Of a stretch of DNA of 64,000 nucleotides, positions 11,177 through 21,793 are shown piece after piece (within the stretch, counting starts at the first letter, position 1; each line of letters opens with the position of its first letter). The position numbers and the translations under genes were made by a program. Under the pieces are notes generated by a model. That model searched no databases. It was not told the DNA's origin and saw only the letters and a list, made by a program, of their open reading frames with translations. The stretch spans positions 13,814,559-13,878,558 of the forward strand of contig NC_088680.1 in NCBI RefSeq assembly GCF_950023065.1. The letters are read 5' to 3'. Source of the stretch: Planococcus citri (lineage: Eukaryota > Arthropoda > Insecta > Hemiptera > Pseudococcidae).

Positions 11177-12349
11177 GAGTCATTCCACGTCAATTCAATC
11201 AAGAAGTGGTGGGGGGTTCGGCGATTTTTTTGAAATTTTTCCTGTGGGAAGATTTTCCGAAGGGATGACCAATGGCGCAAATCTCAGCCCACCAGCCCAT
11301 TTTCAAAGTCAGCCAGGGGGTGTCAAAGTTTTCAGTGAACTTGAAATGTCATCCATTTCAGCAGTGGATTACTCGATAACCGTGGTACCTACCAATATGG
11401 GACTTTTTCCTATACATAGTTAGTGGTTTTGAAAGGCTTTTTGGTGATATCATAAAAATTAGTGTTGCCACTTTTTTTTCGTACAAAAAATTAGCTCAAA
11501 AAGTTTCGAAACTTATTTTTTATATCGTTCCGACTCTCAAACAAATTCTGAAAAAAATATTCACAAAAAAATCAAAATTCGAAAAGATTCAAAAAATGAA
11601 CGAATTCTTATTTTTTTGTTGTGAGTGTAATTTTTATCGACTTTTTCAAGAAATACGTCAGAAAGAGGTCAAAATAAAACAACTGAATAAATTTAAACTT
11701 TTTATGATGTTTGAAATTGAAAATTGAATTTTTTCGAATTTTGTTTTTTGAGGAGTTTATTTCATTGAGTGAAAGGGGGTTTTCAAATTTTTCAACATTT
11801 ACATAAAAATGAGGGTCAAATGGGTCAACTTCACCAGTCAAAACTTCTTTTCAAGTTTTAAATCAAAAAATAGAATTTTTTTACAAACTTTCAATTTTTA
11901 AAATCGACTTTATGAAATAATGCCATCTCAATTTTTTAATATGTTGTTCAGCATGAAAAGTTGTCCATTATACATTTTTTTAGAAATTTTGAGAGTCGGA
12001 TCGATATGAAAACTATGTTTTGAAACTTTTTGAACTAATTTTTTGCGCAAAACAAAGTGGCAACACTGATTTTTATGATATCACCAAAAAGCCTTTCAAA
12101 ACCCCTAATCATGGGAAAAAATTCCATTTTGGTAGGTACCGCGGTATCGAGTAATCCACTGCTGAAATTGATGATGTTTCAAGTTCACTGAAAACTTTGA
12201 CACCTCCTGGCTGCCTTTAAAAATGGGCTAGAGGGAGCTGCGATTTGCGCCATTGGTCATCCCTTCCAAAGATCTTTCCACAGGAAAAATTTCAAAAAAA
12301 TCGCCGAACCCCCCTACCACTTCTTGGTCAAATTGACGTGGAATGACCC
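11177..12349. mobile_element. foldback element with ~366-bp inverted arms
   Basis: The left arm (about 11177-11542) and right arm (about 11982-12349) are inverse copies. Their tips are G(A/G)GTCATTCCACGTCAATT, and both arms contain the GACCAATGGCGCAAAT and GCAGTGGATTACTCGATA landmarks. The 440-bp centre is AT-rich with no transposase. ACCT flanks both sides. A solo arm of the same family lies at 20567-20950. The long arms, short TSD and lack of coding sequence indicate a non-autonomous DNA transposon of foldback type. The superfamily is not clear. Confidence 0.88.
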
Positions 12350-13450
12350 ACCTATAATCATTCCATTTGACAAACCTATACAAAGAAGTATGTATAGTGT
12401 GCCTTGAAAGAGCTTCACAGAAAGACAAATCTTGAAAAAGAAAAAAAAGCTTACAAAAGTTTAAAGCTAACTTTCAAAAGGTGACAGTAAAAGCTCAGCG
12501 ATAGCTTAAAATTTGGTGATAATACGGTACATTTATTTAACCTATACTCAGCCACATTCGATGTATACAAAGAAGTACATACATACAATTACTGTCCCTC
12601 AAAAGATCTTCACAAAAAGAAAAATCTCGAAGAAAAAAGCTTACAAGAGTTCGCGGTCAAAGCTAAGTGAAAGCTTGAAAGTTTTGGTCATGTAGTAGTA
12701 TTTGATCTTATTTGATGTGTAAAAAAAAATATACATATTGTACCTTGAATGATCACCGCGAAAAAACCATTCTAGACTAGACTGTAAAAAAATTTAAAAA
12801 ATTAACGGTAAAAGTTCAGGAAAAGTTTGAAAGTTTATTATAAGTAAGTCAGTTTTTTGTCACAGCAAGGTCTCTGCAACAGCAGAACCGATTTTGATAA
12901 ACAGCCACTCAATAGAAAGGTTTTAAATAGTAGATATGCAGGTTTATGTTGAAAGTTTAACAATTTTCACCATGGGCTAAAAAAAGATGAAAAAAACATT
13001 TACTCAATTTTAAAATGTGAAACAAAAGTATGACAAAAAGTTGATTTTATAAAAAAAAAGCTTTCAGGGTGCATCGTCAACATTACCTCCTGTCACAAAG
13101 TTGTAAGCTTTCACAGAGATTTTACGTACCATCAAGTTTTGAGTTTTTTCTGTCAAAAATAGTTTTTTAACTTAGATCATTCAGGTTACAACATAGGAAT
13201 TTTGTTTATCAATCAAATATGGCTTCATTATTGAGCTTTTTTCAGCTTACTAAACAACTTTCTGAGCTTACAATATAAACTTACACATCTACACTTTGAG
13301 GCCTTACTATCAAGAGTTCGTTATTTCAGGTGAAATACCACATGTCACGAAGTGTTGAGCTTTTGTTTAGCTTTTTTTTTTTTTAGAAATTTTCAAAAAA
13401 TGATGGTAAAAGCTAAGCGAAAGCTCAAAATTTTGTGACATGTGATATTT

Positions 13451-13981
13451 GACCAGATCGAGTCATTATATATAGCCAAGGTTGCAAGTTTTCACCACTT
13501 TATGCAGAGGGTGCAGCAGATCGAGTCATTTTAGGCGAGACTTTAACAACCTTAGCAAACAGCAAAATAGGTAATTACTAAGATTTTTGGTATTTTCTGA
13601 TGTAAATTAAAAAAAATTAAGATTGTTGAGTTGGTAAAAAACAAGAAACATTGTCAATTTTAGCAAAAAGTAGCAACTTTGGTGGTTATTGACAAAAAAA
13701 ATTATGTAGTCCACATTTTTTTGCAATTATTTTTGTCGCTTAAGGTAAAAAACAATTCTTTTTTTGGTATTTTTGCTAAGAGTTTGCAATGCTGCCAAAA
13801 AGTGAACATTTTTGTAAATTTTTTAAGAAATGAAACCAGGACTTTTCTTCAATTGTTGAAAAATAAAGATACCTATAATACTAATTTTAAAAAATGAATT
13901 TCCCAATAAGTAACAATGAAAAAATCGTGATCATTCTATGTAGGTGCCTACTTATTGTGTAGTTACTGAATTTTTAAAATG
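13451..13981. other. no gene; degenerate low-complexity sequence
   Basis: Repeated phrases of the TTTTGGCAA / GCAAAAAGTAGCAA kind, related in style to 8810-9395. The ORF at 13679-13897 is Phe/Lys/Asn-rich and has no family features. Confidence 0.5.
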
Positions 13982-13983
13982 TA

Positions 13984-14788
13984 CACTGAAAGAAATGATT
14001 TTCAAAACGCTGTATTCAGTCTCGAAATTGATGCAATGGTTACTGCACAGTACAGTAATTTTCAAGTTACCTCATTTTGATGTAATGATTACATAGTTCA
14101 AATCAGAGAATGCATCAAATAATGGAATGAGTACATCGCCAGGATGGATTTATTGCATCACCTTCTAAAATTCATTTCTGTGTTCTCATTACATTTCTTG
14201 GGGGACTCAGTCCTGCAGACATGGTATTCAGAACATCATTTGGTGGGTAATAGTTACATCGTATAGTAAGCAATGATTACATTCCTTAAACATGGCTGAG
14301 AACCATGTAGTGATTTACTGAATACAGTAAACGATGTACTCAGTACATCGTCAGTGGTAAACATTCCCAAACAGTGAAAAACTTATAAATACTTTCTAGG
14401 GCCTGAATTAAACATTCTACTCGCGGCCATGTCGTTAAGTGCAGGCAGTTAGAACGAGAGGTCGCAGGTTCGAATCCCGGTTAGGTAGGAAAATTTTCGT
14501 AGGGATATTAGGTCTTGAAAAATTCGGTGCAGTGAAAAACATTTAGATGTGCGGAGAAACTTGAAATTGATAAAAAAAAAAAAAAAAAAAAAAAATACCT
14601 AACCCCACTTTTTAAAATTTAAATACTGTTGAATAAAAACGATGGAATGGTTACTGCACTTCTGTGTAATAGTTACTTCTCTAAATGTGTACTGATTAAT
14701 GCGTTTCATTCCTATACCAAAATTACCGCATTTTAATGCACTGAGTGCATCGTTTTAATGCAACTATTACTGTTTATTTCTTTCAGTG
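13984..14788. mobile_element. MITE with CACTGAAAGAAAT termini and TA duplication
   Basis: The left end CACTGAAAGAAATGA and right end TTATTTCTTTCAGTG are inverse copies. TA flanks both (13982-13983 and 14789-14790). The 805-bp body repeats motifs such as TGCAATGGTTACTGCA and TGTAATGATTACAT and has no ORF of note. A TA duplication suggests Tc1/mariner-type or another TA-targeting transposase (inference). A tRNA-like segment followed by poly(A) sits inside it. Confidence 0.75.
14421..14595 (+). mobile_element. tRNA-derived SINE-like segment with poly(A)
   Basis: Positions 14428-14495 resemble the 3' two-thirds of a tRNA: an A-box-like stretch, then a clear B box GGTTCGAATCC (14467-14477). A short unrelated body follows, ending in about 25 A residues (14571-14595). 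A pol III promoter head plus an A tail is SINE structure. No cloverleaf with a paired acceptor stem is evident, so it is not a functional tRNA. Target duplications are not clear. Confidence 0.55.
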
Positions 14789-14790
14789 TA

Positions 14791-15084
14791 TATTATTACG
14801 TTTCGAAGAATCGCGCAGTATGCGCGATTAACGGGTTAGCTAGTTTTAATTAAAAAACAAAAAGTTCTGTTTTTTTTGATAATTTTTTTTGCATTAAAAA
14901 TGTATTGCCTACTGCCTAGGTTTTGTGACTTTTTTGCTTACTTTTAGGTTATGTTTTTGAGTGGTTTCGGTTACTGAAGTCACTTTTTTTATTGATTAAA
15001 TTTAAAAAATATGTTTCTTTATGAAGTCGTCCTTTTTTTGGAATTATAAATTTTCCAGAGCTTCTGCCCTCGCTTTGCTTGCCC
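14791..15084. other. no gene; short intervening sequence
   Basis: Contains a small CpG-rich palindromic motif (ATCGCGCAGTATGCGCGAT, about 14809-14827) next to the MITE end. Otherwise T-rich. Confidence 0.4.
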
Positions 15085-15500
15085 CATTGAACATCAAAAA
15101 GACAAAAAGACAAAAAGGCCAAAAGACCAACAGACGAAAAGATGAAATGACAAGAAGACAAAACGACGAAACTACTAAACGACAAAACGGCAAAAAGACA
15201 AAAAGACAAAGAGACAAAAAGATGGAAAGATCAACTGAAAGATGGAAACATGAAAGGACAGAAAGACTGAATGAAAGAATGAGTTAATAAAAACAATAAA
15301 CAAAATAAAATAAAATTTCAGTATTCAGTTCAGGTCAGTATTTAGTTCAGCATTCAGTTTAGTTCAGTATTCAGTTTAGAAATCTGTCCAGTTCAACACT
15401 CGTTTCATGTTCCAATGAAAGATGTTGAATGAAAATTTAAAAAAGATTTTGAAAAATGATGTTCTTTTGTTGTGTTTATGCTTGAATGCAATTTTTTTTT
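15085..15500. repeat. interspersed repeat: GACAAAAAGA block plus CAGTATTCAGTT block
   Basis: A purine-rich stretch of GACAAAAAGA/GATGGAAAGA words is followed by a GTTCAGTATTCAGTT microsatellite-like stretch and a CCAATGAAAGATGTT tail. The same three parts in the same order occur at 45955-46330, so this is a dispersed repeat. The Lys/Arg-rich ORF here (15021-15287) is an artefact of the purine-rich strand. Confidence 0.75.
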
Positions 15501-15617
15501 GGTGGCTGACCATAGTAACACGCTTTTTTACTTTCAATCGTTTACTATGGATAATAGCCAGTCAACTATTTACAACTTAACTTATATCTAACATTTTAAC
15601 AAAAATAACAATCTTCT

Positions 15618-15808
15618 CATAACTTAAAAAATGAAAAGGTAACTTCTGTCTGGTGGTTAGCAGCTTGGTTTCCTCTCTGTCCACTTTGCTGCTTGGATCC
15701 ACATCAATGGTGATGGTTTTTGACTGGTTTGGTGATTGACTAGTTTGGTGGTTGAGTAGCCAGTAGTTGACTATTTTGGTTTGGTGAATCTGCAAGCTCA
15801 GCTTCCTC
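15618..15808 (-). mobile_element. 3' fragment of LINE family A (copy 1)
   Basis: Matches the 3' end of the copy at 16470-17046 and the end of the + strand copy near 22395, including the terminal GTTACCTTTT on the minus strand and repeated GACTGGTTTGGTGATTGAC text. It is about 190 bp long, consistent with a 5'-truncated LINE insertion. No protein-coding part remains. Confidence 0.7.
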
Positions 15809-15866
15809 TTTGTCCTTTCGTTTTCTTACGTCAGTCATTGTTTTTTTTCATGCCAGCTCTAGTAGG
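15809..15866. repeat. short duplicated segment
   Basis: TTCGTTTTCTTACGTCAGTC and the following CCAGCTCTAGTAGG text recur at about 18632-18690 in the same orientation. Confidence 0.7.
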
Positions 15867-15869
15867 TTA

Positions 15870-16466
15870 GGTGCACCGACTGGGGCAAGTCAGAATGATT
15901 TTTCGCATTTTCAACTTTGACCAGCTGTTACTCCCCTTCTAATGAACCAATATAGATCAAATTTATTATGTGGGTTTCCATAAGGGTTCTTAACCTATGG
16001 TGAAAATTTGAGCGCGATTGACACAGTAGCTTTCACTCAGTGGAATAAAATATAAACTGTTCTGGGGGGAAGTCAGAACAAGCTAAACTTTGCAGAGGCG
16101 TAGATAACAAACGGAGCGTCCTAGAAAAATTGCACACAATACAAAATTGTAGAGAATTTAATTCTCTTTGAGATTACTCACATCAGATTTTCACTAGGAC
16201 GCACGGTTCGTCCGCTATAATGCGAAAAACTAAGAAATAGAAAGTCTGTATTTTAGAACAAATTCAAAACAAGTTCAAAACAACAACAAAATACAATTGA
16301 ACCAAAGACATCTAAAATGAAACTGAATCGCGAAAATTTTTATGCTGTGATGAAGTAGGGGTAGTACCCTCAAGTCACCTTTAGTGGCACTTCACTAGAT
16401 ATAAACCTCTAGGCGCTTGAGCAAGTTTTCTAACTTACCCCGAATTCCAACTTCCCCTGGTGCACC
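15870..16466. mobile_element. 597-bp MITE with GGTGCACC termini and TTA duplication
   Basis: The left end GGTGCACCGACTGGGGCAAG and the inverse of the right end, GGTGCACCAGGGGAAGTTGG, are imperfect inverted repeats. TTA flanks both sides (15867-15869 and 16467-16469). The interior has no transposase ORF. TTA duplications are known for several DNA-transposon groups; the family is not assigned. Confidence 0.7.
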
Positions 16467-16469
16467 TTA

Positions 16470-17046
16470 ACTTAAAAAACTAAAAGGTAACTTCTGTCTG
16501 GGGTTAGCAGCTCGGTTTCATCTCTGTCCTTTTTACTGCTTGGATCCGCTTCGATGGTGATGGTTTTTGACTGATTTGGTGTTTTTGACTGGTTTGGTGA
16601 TTGACTGGTTCAGTGGTTGACTGGCCAGTAGTTGACTATTTTTGCAAATCTGCAATCTCAGCTTCCTCTTCGTCTGCTTCACTGCTGGGTTCTTCTTTGA
16701 TGGTGCGTCGATTTGCGAGTCAGGGTGGCATGCCTGGCCCACACACCTATAGACACTATGTGTCCTTGATAGGCCAGATCTCACTACTAGCTAGCTCCAG
16801 CTGCGTTCGGATACTTGATCATGCAGCATCGCTTTTGCTTTGCTGGTGTTGTCTTCATGGTTAATGCTTCACTGGCAAAGACTGAAAATGGTCTGTCTCC
16901 CTGTCCGAGCAGTTCGCAGGGCCATTCATCCAACATCAGGGCCTGCTTGAGCTGTTCTCAAGCTTCGTTATGTCTGGGGCACCTCCACACGATGTGAGGA
17001 GTATCTTCGTCTTCTCTGGTGTCACATCTCAAGCAGGTAGGGGAGT
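16470..17046 (-). mobile_element. 3' fragment of LINE family A (copy 2)
   Basis: Minus-strand LINE remnant, from its 3' end (about 16480, terminal GTTACCTTTTAGTTTTT) up to the C-terminal part of its ORF2. Near 16740-16770 it carries, uninterrupted, the segment that in the + strand copy is split by the foldback at 21407-22058. It is truncated at 5' where a different repeat begins (about 17047). Confidence 0.8.
16833..17046 (-). pseudogene. LINE ORF2 C-terminal remnant (CCHC-type zinc motif)
   Basis: Read on the minus strand it gives KRDSPTCLRC, then DTREDEDTPHIVWRCP. The pattern C-x2-C-x9-H-x4-C is the cysteine/histidine motif found after the reverse transcriptase in many R1/I/Jockey-type LINEs, where it helps the protein bind its RNA or target. 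An in-frame TGA follows NEA, where the copy at 21.1 kb has an Arg codon, so this copy is dead. The RT and endonuclease domains are absent. Confidence 0.75.
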
Positions 17047-17555
17047 CCCTCTTTAAAAATGTTGATACTTACCATTGATTGAGCACATCACGAAAAAATC
17101 TTGATTTTTCCCACTAAAAAACAAAAAAAAATTCCACCAAGTTTAAATAAGGGCCATCCTATCGAGCACACAGTCATGCTTGAAAAAAAAAGGGGCACAA
17201 CTGTAGATCTATTAACGATGTTTGGAGCTCATGATGTTCAAAAAAAATTGACTCCCCTCCCCCCTCCACTTTATCGCATGTGTAATTAATTTCTCAAGAA
17301 TCTGGAAAATTGGAGAAATTGGTCCAGAAAACTTGAAAAAGTTAGGGAAAATCATTTCCTGAATGGAGTGGACAACCTGATTAACAATATTTGGAGCTCA
17401 TGATGTTCGAAAAAATTTGACACACCCCCCCCCCCCCATCCAACCTGATTACATGTGTAATTCATTTTTCAAGGATCTGTAAAATTGGAGAAATTGGCCT
17501 GGAAAAGTCAGGGAAAATCATTTCCAGAAATGAGTTGACACCCTGTTCTAAAATT
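17047..17555. repeat. interspersed repeat module (paired with 46370-46715)
   Basis: Shares long stretches with 46370-46715: TTGATTTTTCCACTAAAAAA-like text, a GAGCACACAGTCATGCTTG phrase, GTAGATCTATTAACGAT, GGAGCTCATG and a C-run. The second half (17380-17555) partly repeats the first (GGAGCTCATGATGTTCGAAA, C-run, GCATGTGTAATT), so a tail unit is duplicated here. It ends with GGAAAAGTCAGGGAAAATCA. Confidence 0.8.
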
Positions 17556-20500
17556 CCAAAAAATCATAAATCAAGCGAATATTTCAATTTGTTTTTTATT
17601 TGTATACTTGATATAGGGTCCAGGTTAAAATCAACAACAATCAAGAACACAAAAAGTCATATATAGGTATTACAGGAATTTTTCAACTTTTTGAAATTTG
17701 GAGGATTTCGTATTTTATAAATTCACACCTAGACTCGAACATTTCGAGGCAAATAATACATATTTAAACCCGGAAGAATACCTAAAATAGGTAGCCAATG
17801 AGGACGAGGAGATTGGTGAAAACAAGGTAAGTAGTTAAGTACACACTATTAATGTAGTACATTAATAGGTAGTGCTTGTAAAATTGAACCAGCAAAGAGT
17901 GCAAACGAGTAGTTCGGTCGACTCTTTTCATGCGGTTCGATGCTCGAGACATTTGGCCAGGCAACTACAACGAAAATCCATTCATAAAAGTTATAATTGA
18001 GCTACCACTACATAACGCTCCACGGTAAAAGTTTTCAAAAAGTATGTGATTTATCGACGTCGACGGTACCTCTTCCTATACCCCTTCTTTTATGTACTAT
18101 ACCTACCTGTATGTATCTAATCTATTCGGCCACCTACTCACGATGGAAATTTTTCGTCCGCGAGGCAAAAATTATACTCACAACGTGGTCTACCTACTGT
18201 AATTATTGGCGATACGGCAAAAAAAGCTAGTAGTAATAATGATCGAAGACAGACGCGTAGGTACACAGACAGGAGGGCTTCTAATGTAGGTCAAAATGCT
18301 TTTAAAGCTTTTTAATGACCTCGTAGTTATTATAGCATTACAATGCACAGGTATATATAAGGAGAGACTCTACGCTACCCAAGTATATAAATTTTAGGGT
18401 TGAGGGTGGTTCGAGATAAGATATTCGTCGTCATCGTCATGTTTCCAAACGCTGCCACCCCATGTATGAGCTTCTGTTTGCTTGTTATTGTTGTAGACTC
18501 GTCGAGTCTGTTCGATTCGACTCGTATATTGAAATGCCTGTTTTTTTTTCGCAACCGAATTTTTGCACGAGGAAATTCGCAGGAAATTTGAGGAGAGGTG
18601 AAGAGGATTGAGTTTTTTCAACGATTTTCAGTTTCGTTTTCTTACGTCAGTCGTTGGTTTTTTTTTCACTCCAGCTCTAGTAGGTAAGAATAGAATCGCG
18701 ATTTCAAGCTGTGATAACACATTGCGTATCTGTGCTACCTGCTTGAAGTTTAATTGACTTGGCGCGAAATACCTACCCTTATCTGACGGGTTGTCCTTTG
18801 TCGCGCCTTATTTTCGCAATTCTCTTTTTTTTTTACAACTAGCTTGCGAGAGTTTTCTTTTTCTTTTCTGAATTTAGAATAAAAATAAAATACTTGGTGA
18901 CGGTTAAAAAGGGTATTTTTTCTGTAAGTGATTATCTTCCTGCATTTAATTTTAAAATTTTCTACCGGATTCGATGTGGCCTGCTGTATATTTTAGAGTG
19001 AATCTCGATGCTTCGCGTTGCGAATGCAGTTTTCATTGCTGATGAGAAATTATTCAGTTCGATTTCCAAGTGAAAGTTTTGCAGCTGTTACGAAAATACG
19101 ATTATACTCGTTCATAGTACATATAACATGTACCTATCTAACTTAGAATGAGCTACTGCTCGGATTATCTGAGAATAAACTTTATATTCGTTGCTACTCG
19201 TCCTCGGAAGGGGGGAGGAGAGTGCTTCCTATCTTCTCGAGTCTCTCGAACTCATTAAAAATGATGCAATGAAATGCTTTTTTTGCGCAAAAACAATTTC
19301 GATGTCGAAATGAATTTTATTAAGTTTTTGAAGCTAAAAAATTATTAAATTTTCCTGGCATCGTAAAAGCAGCACATTTCGGAGCTGAAAATCATCCGCA
19401 ACCAAATGACGCAGATTCACACTTATTACTCTCGTTTGGGAGTTTTCTTTTTAGACTAAGAAGACGTATTATTCGCGAACACCAGCAGCTGATGCGACTG
19501 TAAACTTTATGCGGTTACGACAATGTTTGCTTTATATATGCGAACTAAGGTATTATCGAGTTGTTAGCCACGTTTATTATCGAATCTTCAATTCGAAGCG
19601 TAGGAATAAATCAAGATTTATACTTAGCCGCATCAAAAGTTCACTTTATGCGGTGTTCACAAAGTGACGACGAAAGTTCAGCCGATTGTTTCGTACCACC
19701 CTTCGTCCTGCGTCTTGCCTTTCCAAGCCATCTTACGGTATGTAGCGAGAGATTTAAGGCAAATTTGAAAAATTTCCGCTGCTTGTTGTTCCATCGTCGT
19801 CGTAGTGGAGTTAATCGAGTTTACAGAAATTATGTATCTCAAAGAACAAGTTTCCAAGCGAGTAGGATGCACTGTGAAGGAAGGAAATCAGAGGACACGC
19901 GATATGGTTCGAGCATTTAGCTGATTGATTTAGCCAACTTTGCTCTACGCTGCTCGTCCACGCTGCTGGACGAATTATGATGGCGTACTTTTAACATTTG
20001 TAGATATAATAACCAACGTTTTTGACGATAAAGTATACATACTTTAAATGTATTCGTTATCTCGAGTTGTTTGGCGAATATTATTTGAAGATGGTATTTA
20101 ATGTGAACAGATCATCTGATAAGAATTAATTTACAATTAACGATGCGAATTCGCCCAAGTAACCAAGAGTTATCTGCGAACTACGAAAACACTGTGACTA
20201 AAATGTCGAATGTGTCACGCGATAGGGTAAAATAATTAAGCTCGAATTCGAATGAGCGGACTTGAAAACGATGAAATCGATACGTTGGACGATTTTTCAT
20301 CTATTTTTTAGTATATCTGTGCTCCAGTCGTCTTGTATTTTTCAATCAACCTGCAGGTCGAGCATTTTATGGCGGGGGGGGGGGGTGTAATCTGATTTCA
20401 AAGAACAGCGCAACAAATTACTGGGTTTGGGATGCTTGAAGTCGAGAACAAATTTTGTTTTGCAAAAACAATTTTTTGAGAGGAGTTTTTTTCTTGCAAA

Positions 20501-20560
20501 GAAGTTTTTTTTTTTGAAAATAGTTTATAACAAGCGATTTTTTTTGCAAGTAAAATTTAA
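17556..20560. other. unique intron-like sequence, no gene
   Basis: Moderate-complexity DNA with many TACCTACC / CTCGTA words. One short duplicated segment at 18632-18690 (see 15809). AAG|GTAAGT at 17826 is a good donor-like string but has no matching exon. The 119-codon ORF at 19561-19920 has a basic, unpatterned composition and no recognisable domain. Probably host intron backbone. Confidence 0.5.
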
Positions 20561-20566
20561 TTGGTG

Positions 20567-20950
20567 GGTCATTCCATGTCAATTCGACCAAGAAGTGGTA
20601 AAGGGATGGGGGGGGGTCGGCGATTCTTATGAAATTTTTCCTGTGGAAAGACCTACCGAAGAGATGACCAATGGCGCAAATCGCAGCCCTCTAGCCATTT
20701 TTCAAAGGCTGCTAGGGGGTGTCAAAGTTTTCAGTGAACTTGAAATATCATCCATTTCAGCAGTGGATTACTCGATAACTGCGATACCTACAAAAATGGA
20801 ACTTTCTCCAATACTTAGGGGATTTGAAAGACTTTTCGGCGATATCATAAAAATCAGTGTTGCCACTTTTTTTTGTATGAAAAATTAGCTCAAAAAGTTC
20901 CAAAACGTGGTTTTCATATCGTTCCGATTCTCAAAAATTCTGCGTTGGGG
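20567..20950 (+). mobile_element. solo arm of the 11.2-kb foldback family
   Basis: Begins GGGTCATTCCATGTCAATTC and follows the left arm of the 11177-12349 element through the GACCAATGGCGCAAATCGCA and GCAGTGGATTACTCGATA landmarks to the ATATCGTTCCGATTCTCAAA end. No inverse arm follows; sequence after about 20950 is unrelated. It may be a deletion product or a one-armed member. The ORF spanning it (20427-20888) reflects an open frame in the arm, not a gene. Confidence 0.85.
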
Positions 20951-21073
20951 GGAATTCCAATAAATATTCCTTAGAGAAGTAATATTTATTGGTACCTATC
21001 TAGCTCAGAGAAGAGCCTTTCAATCTTTCTCAATTCAATTTAAACACTAATTCTAAATCTATCGATGAAATAA

Positions 21074-21304
21074 AACACAGGTCAATACCTATTTGAAAAG
21101 CCCAAGAAGAGAGACTCCCCTACATGCTTGAGATGCTACACCAGTGAAGCTGAAAATACTCCTCACATTGTGTGGAGGTGTCCTAGACACAACGAAGCTC
21201 GAGACTGGCTCAAGCAGGTCCTGATGTTGGATGAATGGCCCTGCAAACTGCCCAAACTGCATGGACAGGAGGGAGACCATTCTCAATCTTCACCAGCGAA
21301 GCAT
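21074..21304 (+). pseudogene. LINE ORF2 C-terminal remnant
   Basis: Frame open from 21074: TGQYLFEKPKKRDSPTCLRC, then YTSEAENTPHIVWRCPRHNE and LKQVLMLDEW, ending at TAA 21304. TGQ-YLF upstream of C-x2-C-x9-H-x4-C fits the extreme C-terminus of R1/I/Jockey-type LINE ORF2 proteins. Only about 77 codons remain; RT and endonuclease are missing. The minus-strand ORFs over this interval are shadows. Confidence 0.75.
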
Positions 21305-21598
21305 TAACCGTGAAGACACACCAGCAAAGCGAAAGCGATGCTGCATGATCAAGCATCCAAACACAGCAGGAGCTAGCTAGTAGTGAGATGTGGCCTATCA
21401 AGGACACCCTATTGACAAAATTATGCATAAAAACAGGCGTGTAGATGCGTAATGTGTGAAAGTCCAAAAAAACGCATGCAATTCAGCTAATTCAGCCTGC
21501 GAATAGCATGCGTAAAAGTAAGCGAATAGCATGCGTAAAAGTAATGTTACAGCATGTAAAATAACAGGAAAATTGAAAAAAATTGAAAAAAATTTCTG

Positions 21599-21679
21599 TC
21601 CTGGGTGGGAATTGAACCTGGGACCTATGGTTTCCGACTTTCCGCGTTACCTAACCCACTCGGCCACTTCGCCGCTTGC
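21599..21679 (-). ncRNA. tRNA-like sequence, left arm of foldback
   Basis: On the minus strand: an A-box-like GTGGCCGAGTGGGTTAGG and a B box GGTTCAATTCC, spaced as in class II (Leu/Ser-type) tRNAs, ending CCCAGGA. The acceptor ends do not pair convincingly, so it is probably tRNA-derived and not a functional tRNA gene. It could still carry a pol III promoter. Confidence 0.6.
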
Positions 21680-21793
21680 GAAGTGAAGAGTTATTTCCAC
21701 ATAAATGCTTCTGTGTTGTGAACTTAATAAATTTTAAAATTTTTCTCAAGTCCAAAAAGTGCAAACGTTTATGGGGAAATAACTCCACTCTTT

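Larger units (their letters stand above)
9398..13450. repeat. 143-bp tandem array with Helitron-like head blocks
   Basis: The phrase AGCTCAATAATTGATTTT recurs at 9561, 9704, 9847, 9990 and 10130 (measured on TAATTGA), a period of 143 bp, and continues more diverged to about 13450. A second block starting TCTATATATTAAAATTATG and carrying GAGATCTCAGGAACGGCTGA appears at 9398, 10133, 10736 (shortened) and, weaker, about 12830. TC-TATATATT starts followed by an ACGGCTGAACCGATTTTG phrase are familiar from Helitron 5' regions, so this may be an expanded central repeat of such an element (inference). The foldback at 11177-12349 interrupts the array. Confidence 0.8.

Noticed and set aside
13328..13350. 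Third + strand recursive splice site at TTATTTCAGGTGAAAT
   Set aside because: The pyrimidine tract is short, the donor half (GTGAAA) is poor, and it lies in degenerate satellite sequence.
15021..15287. Lys/Arg-rich ORF resembling a basic nuclear protein
   Set aside because: Comes from the purine-rich GACAAAAAGA repeat, also present non-coding at 45955-46080.
17797..17832. Strong donor AAG|GTAAGT preceded by an acidic, coding-like stretch
   Set aside because: An in-frame stop lies just upstream and there is no acceptor with a pyrimidine tract at a sensible distance.
19561..19920. 119-codon + strand ORF
   Set aside because: Unpatterned composition, no splice signals or family match; likely chance.
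20427..20888. 153-codon ORF
   Set aside because: Lies mostly in the solo foldback arm; the homologous arms at 11.2 and 12.3 kb are not maintained as coding sequence.
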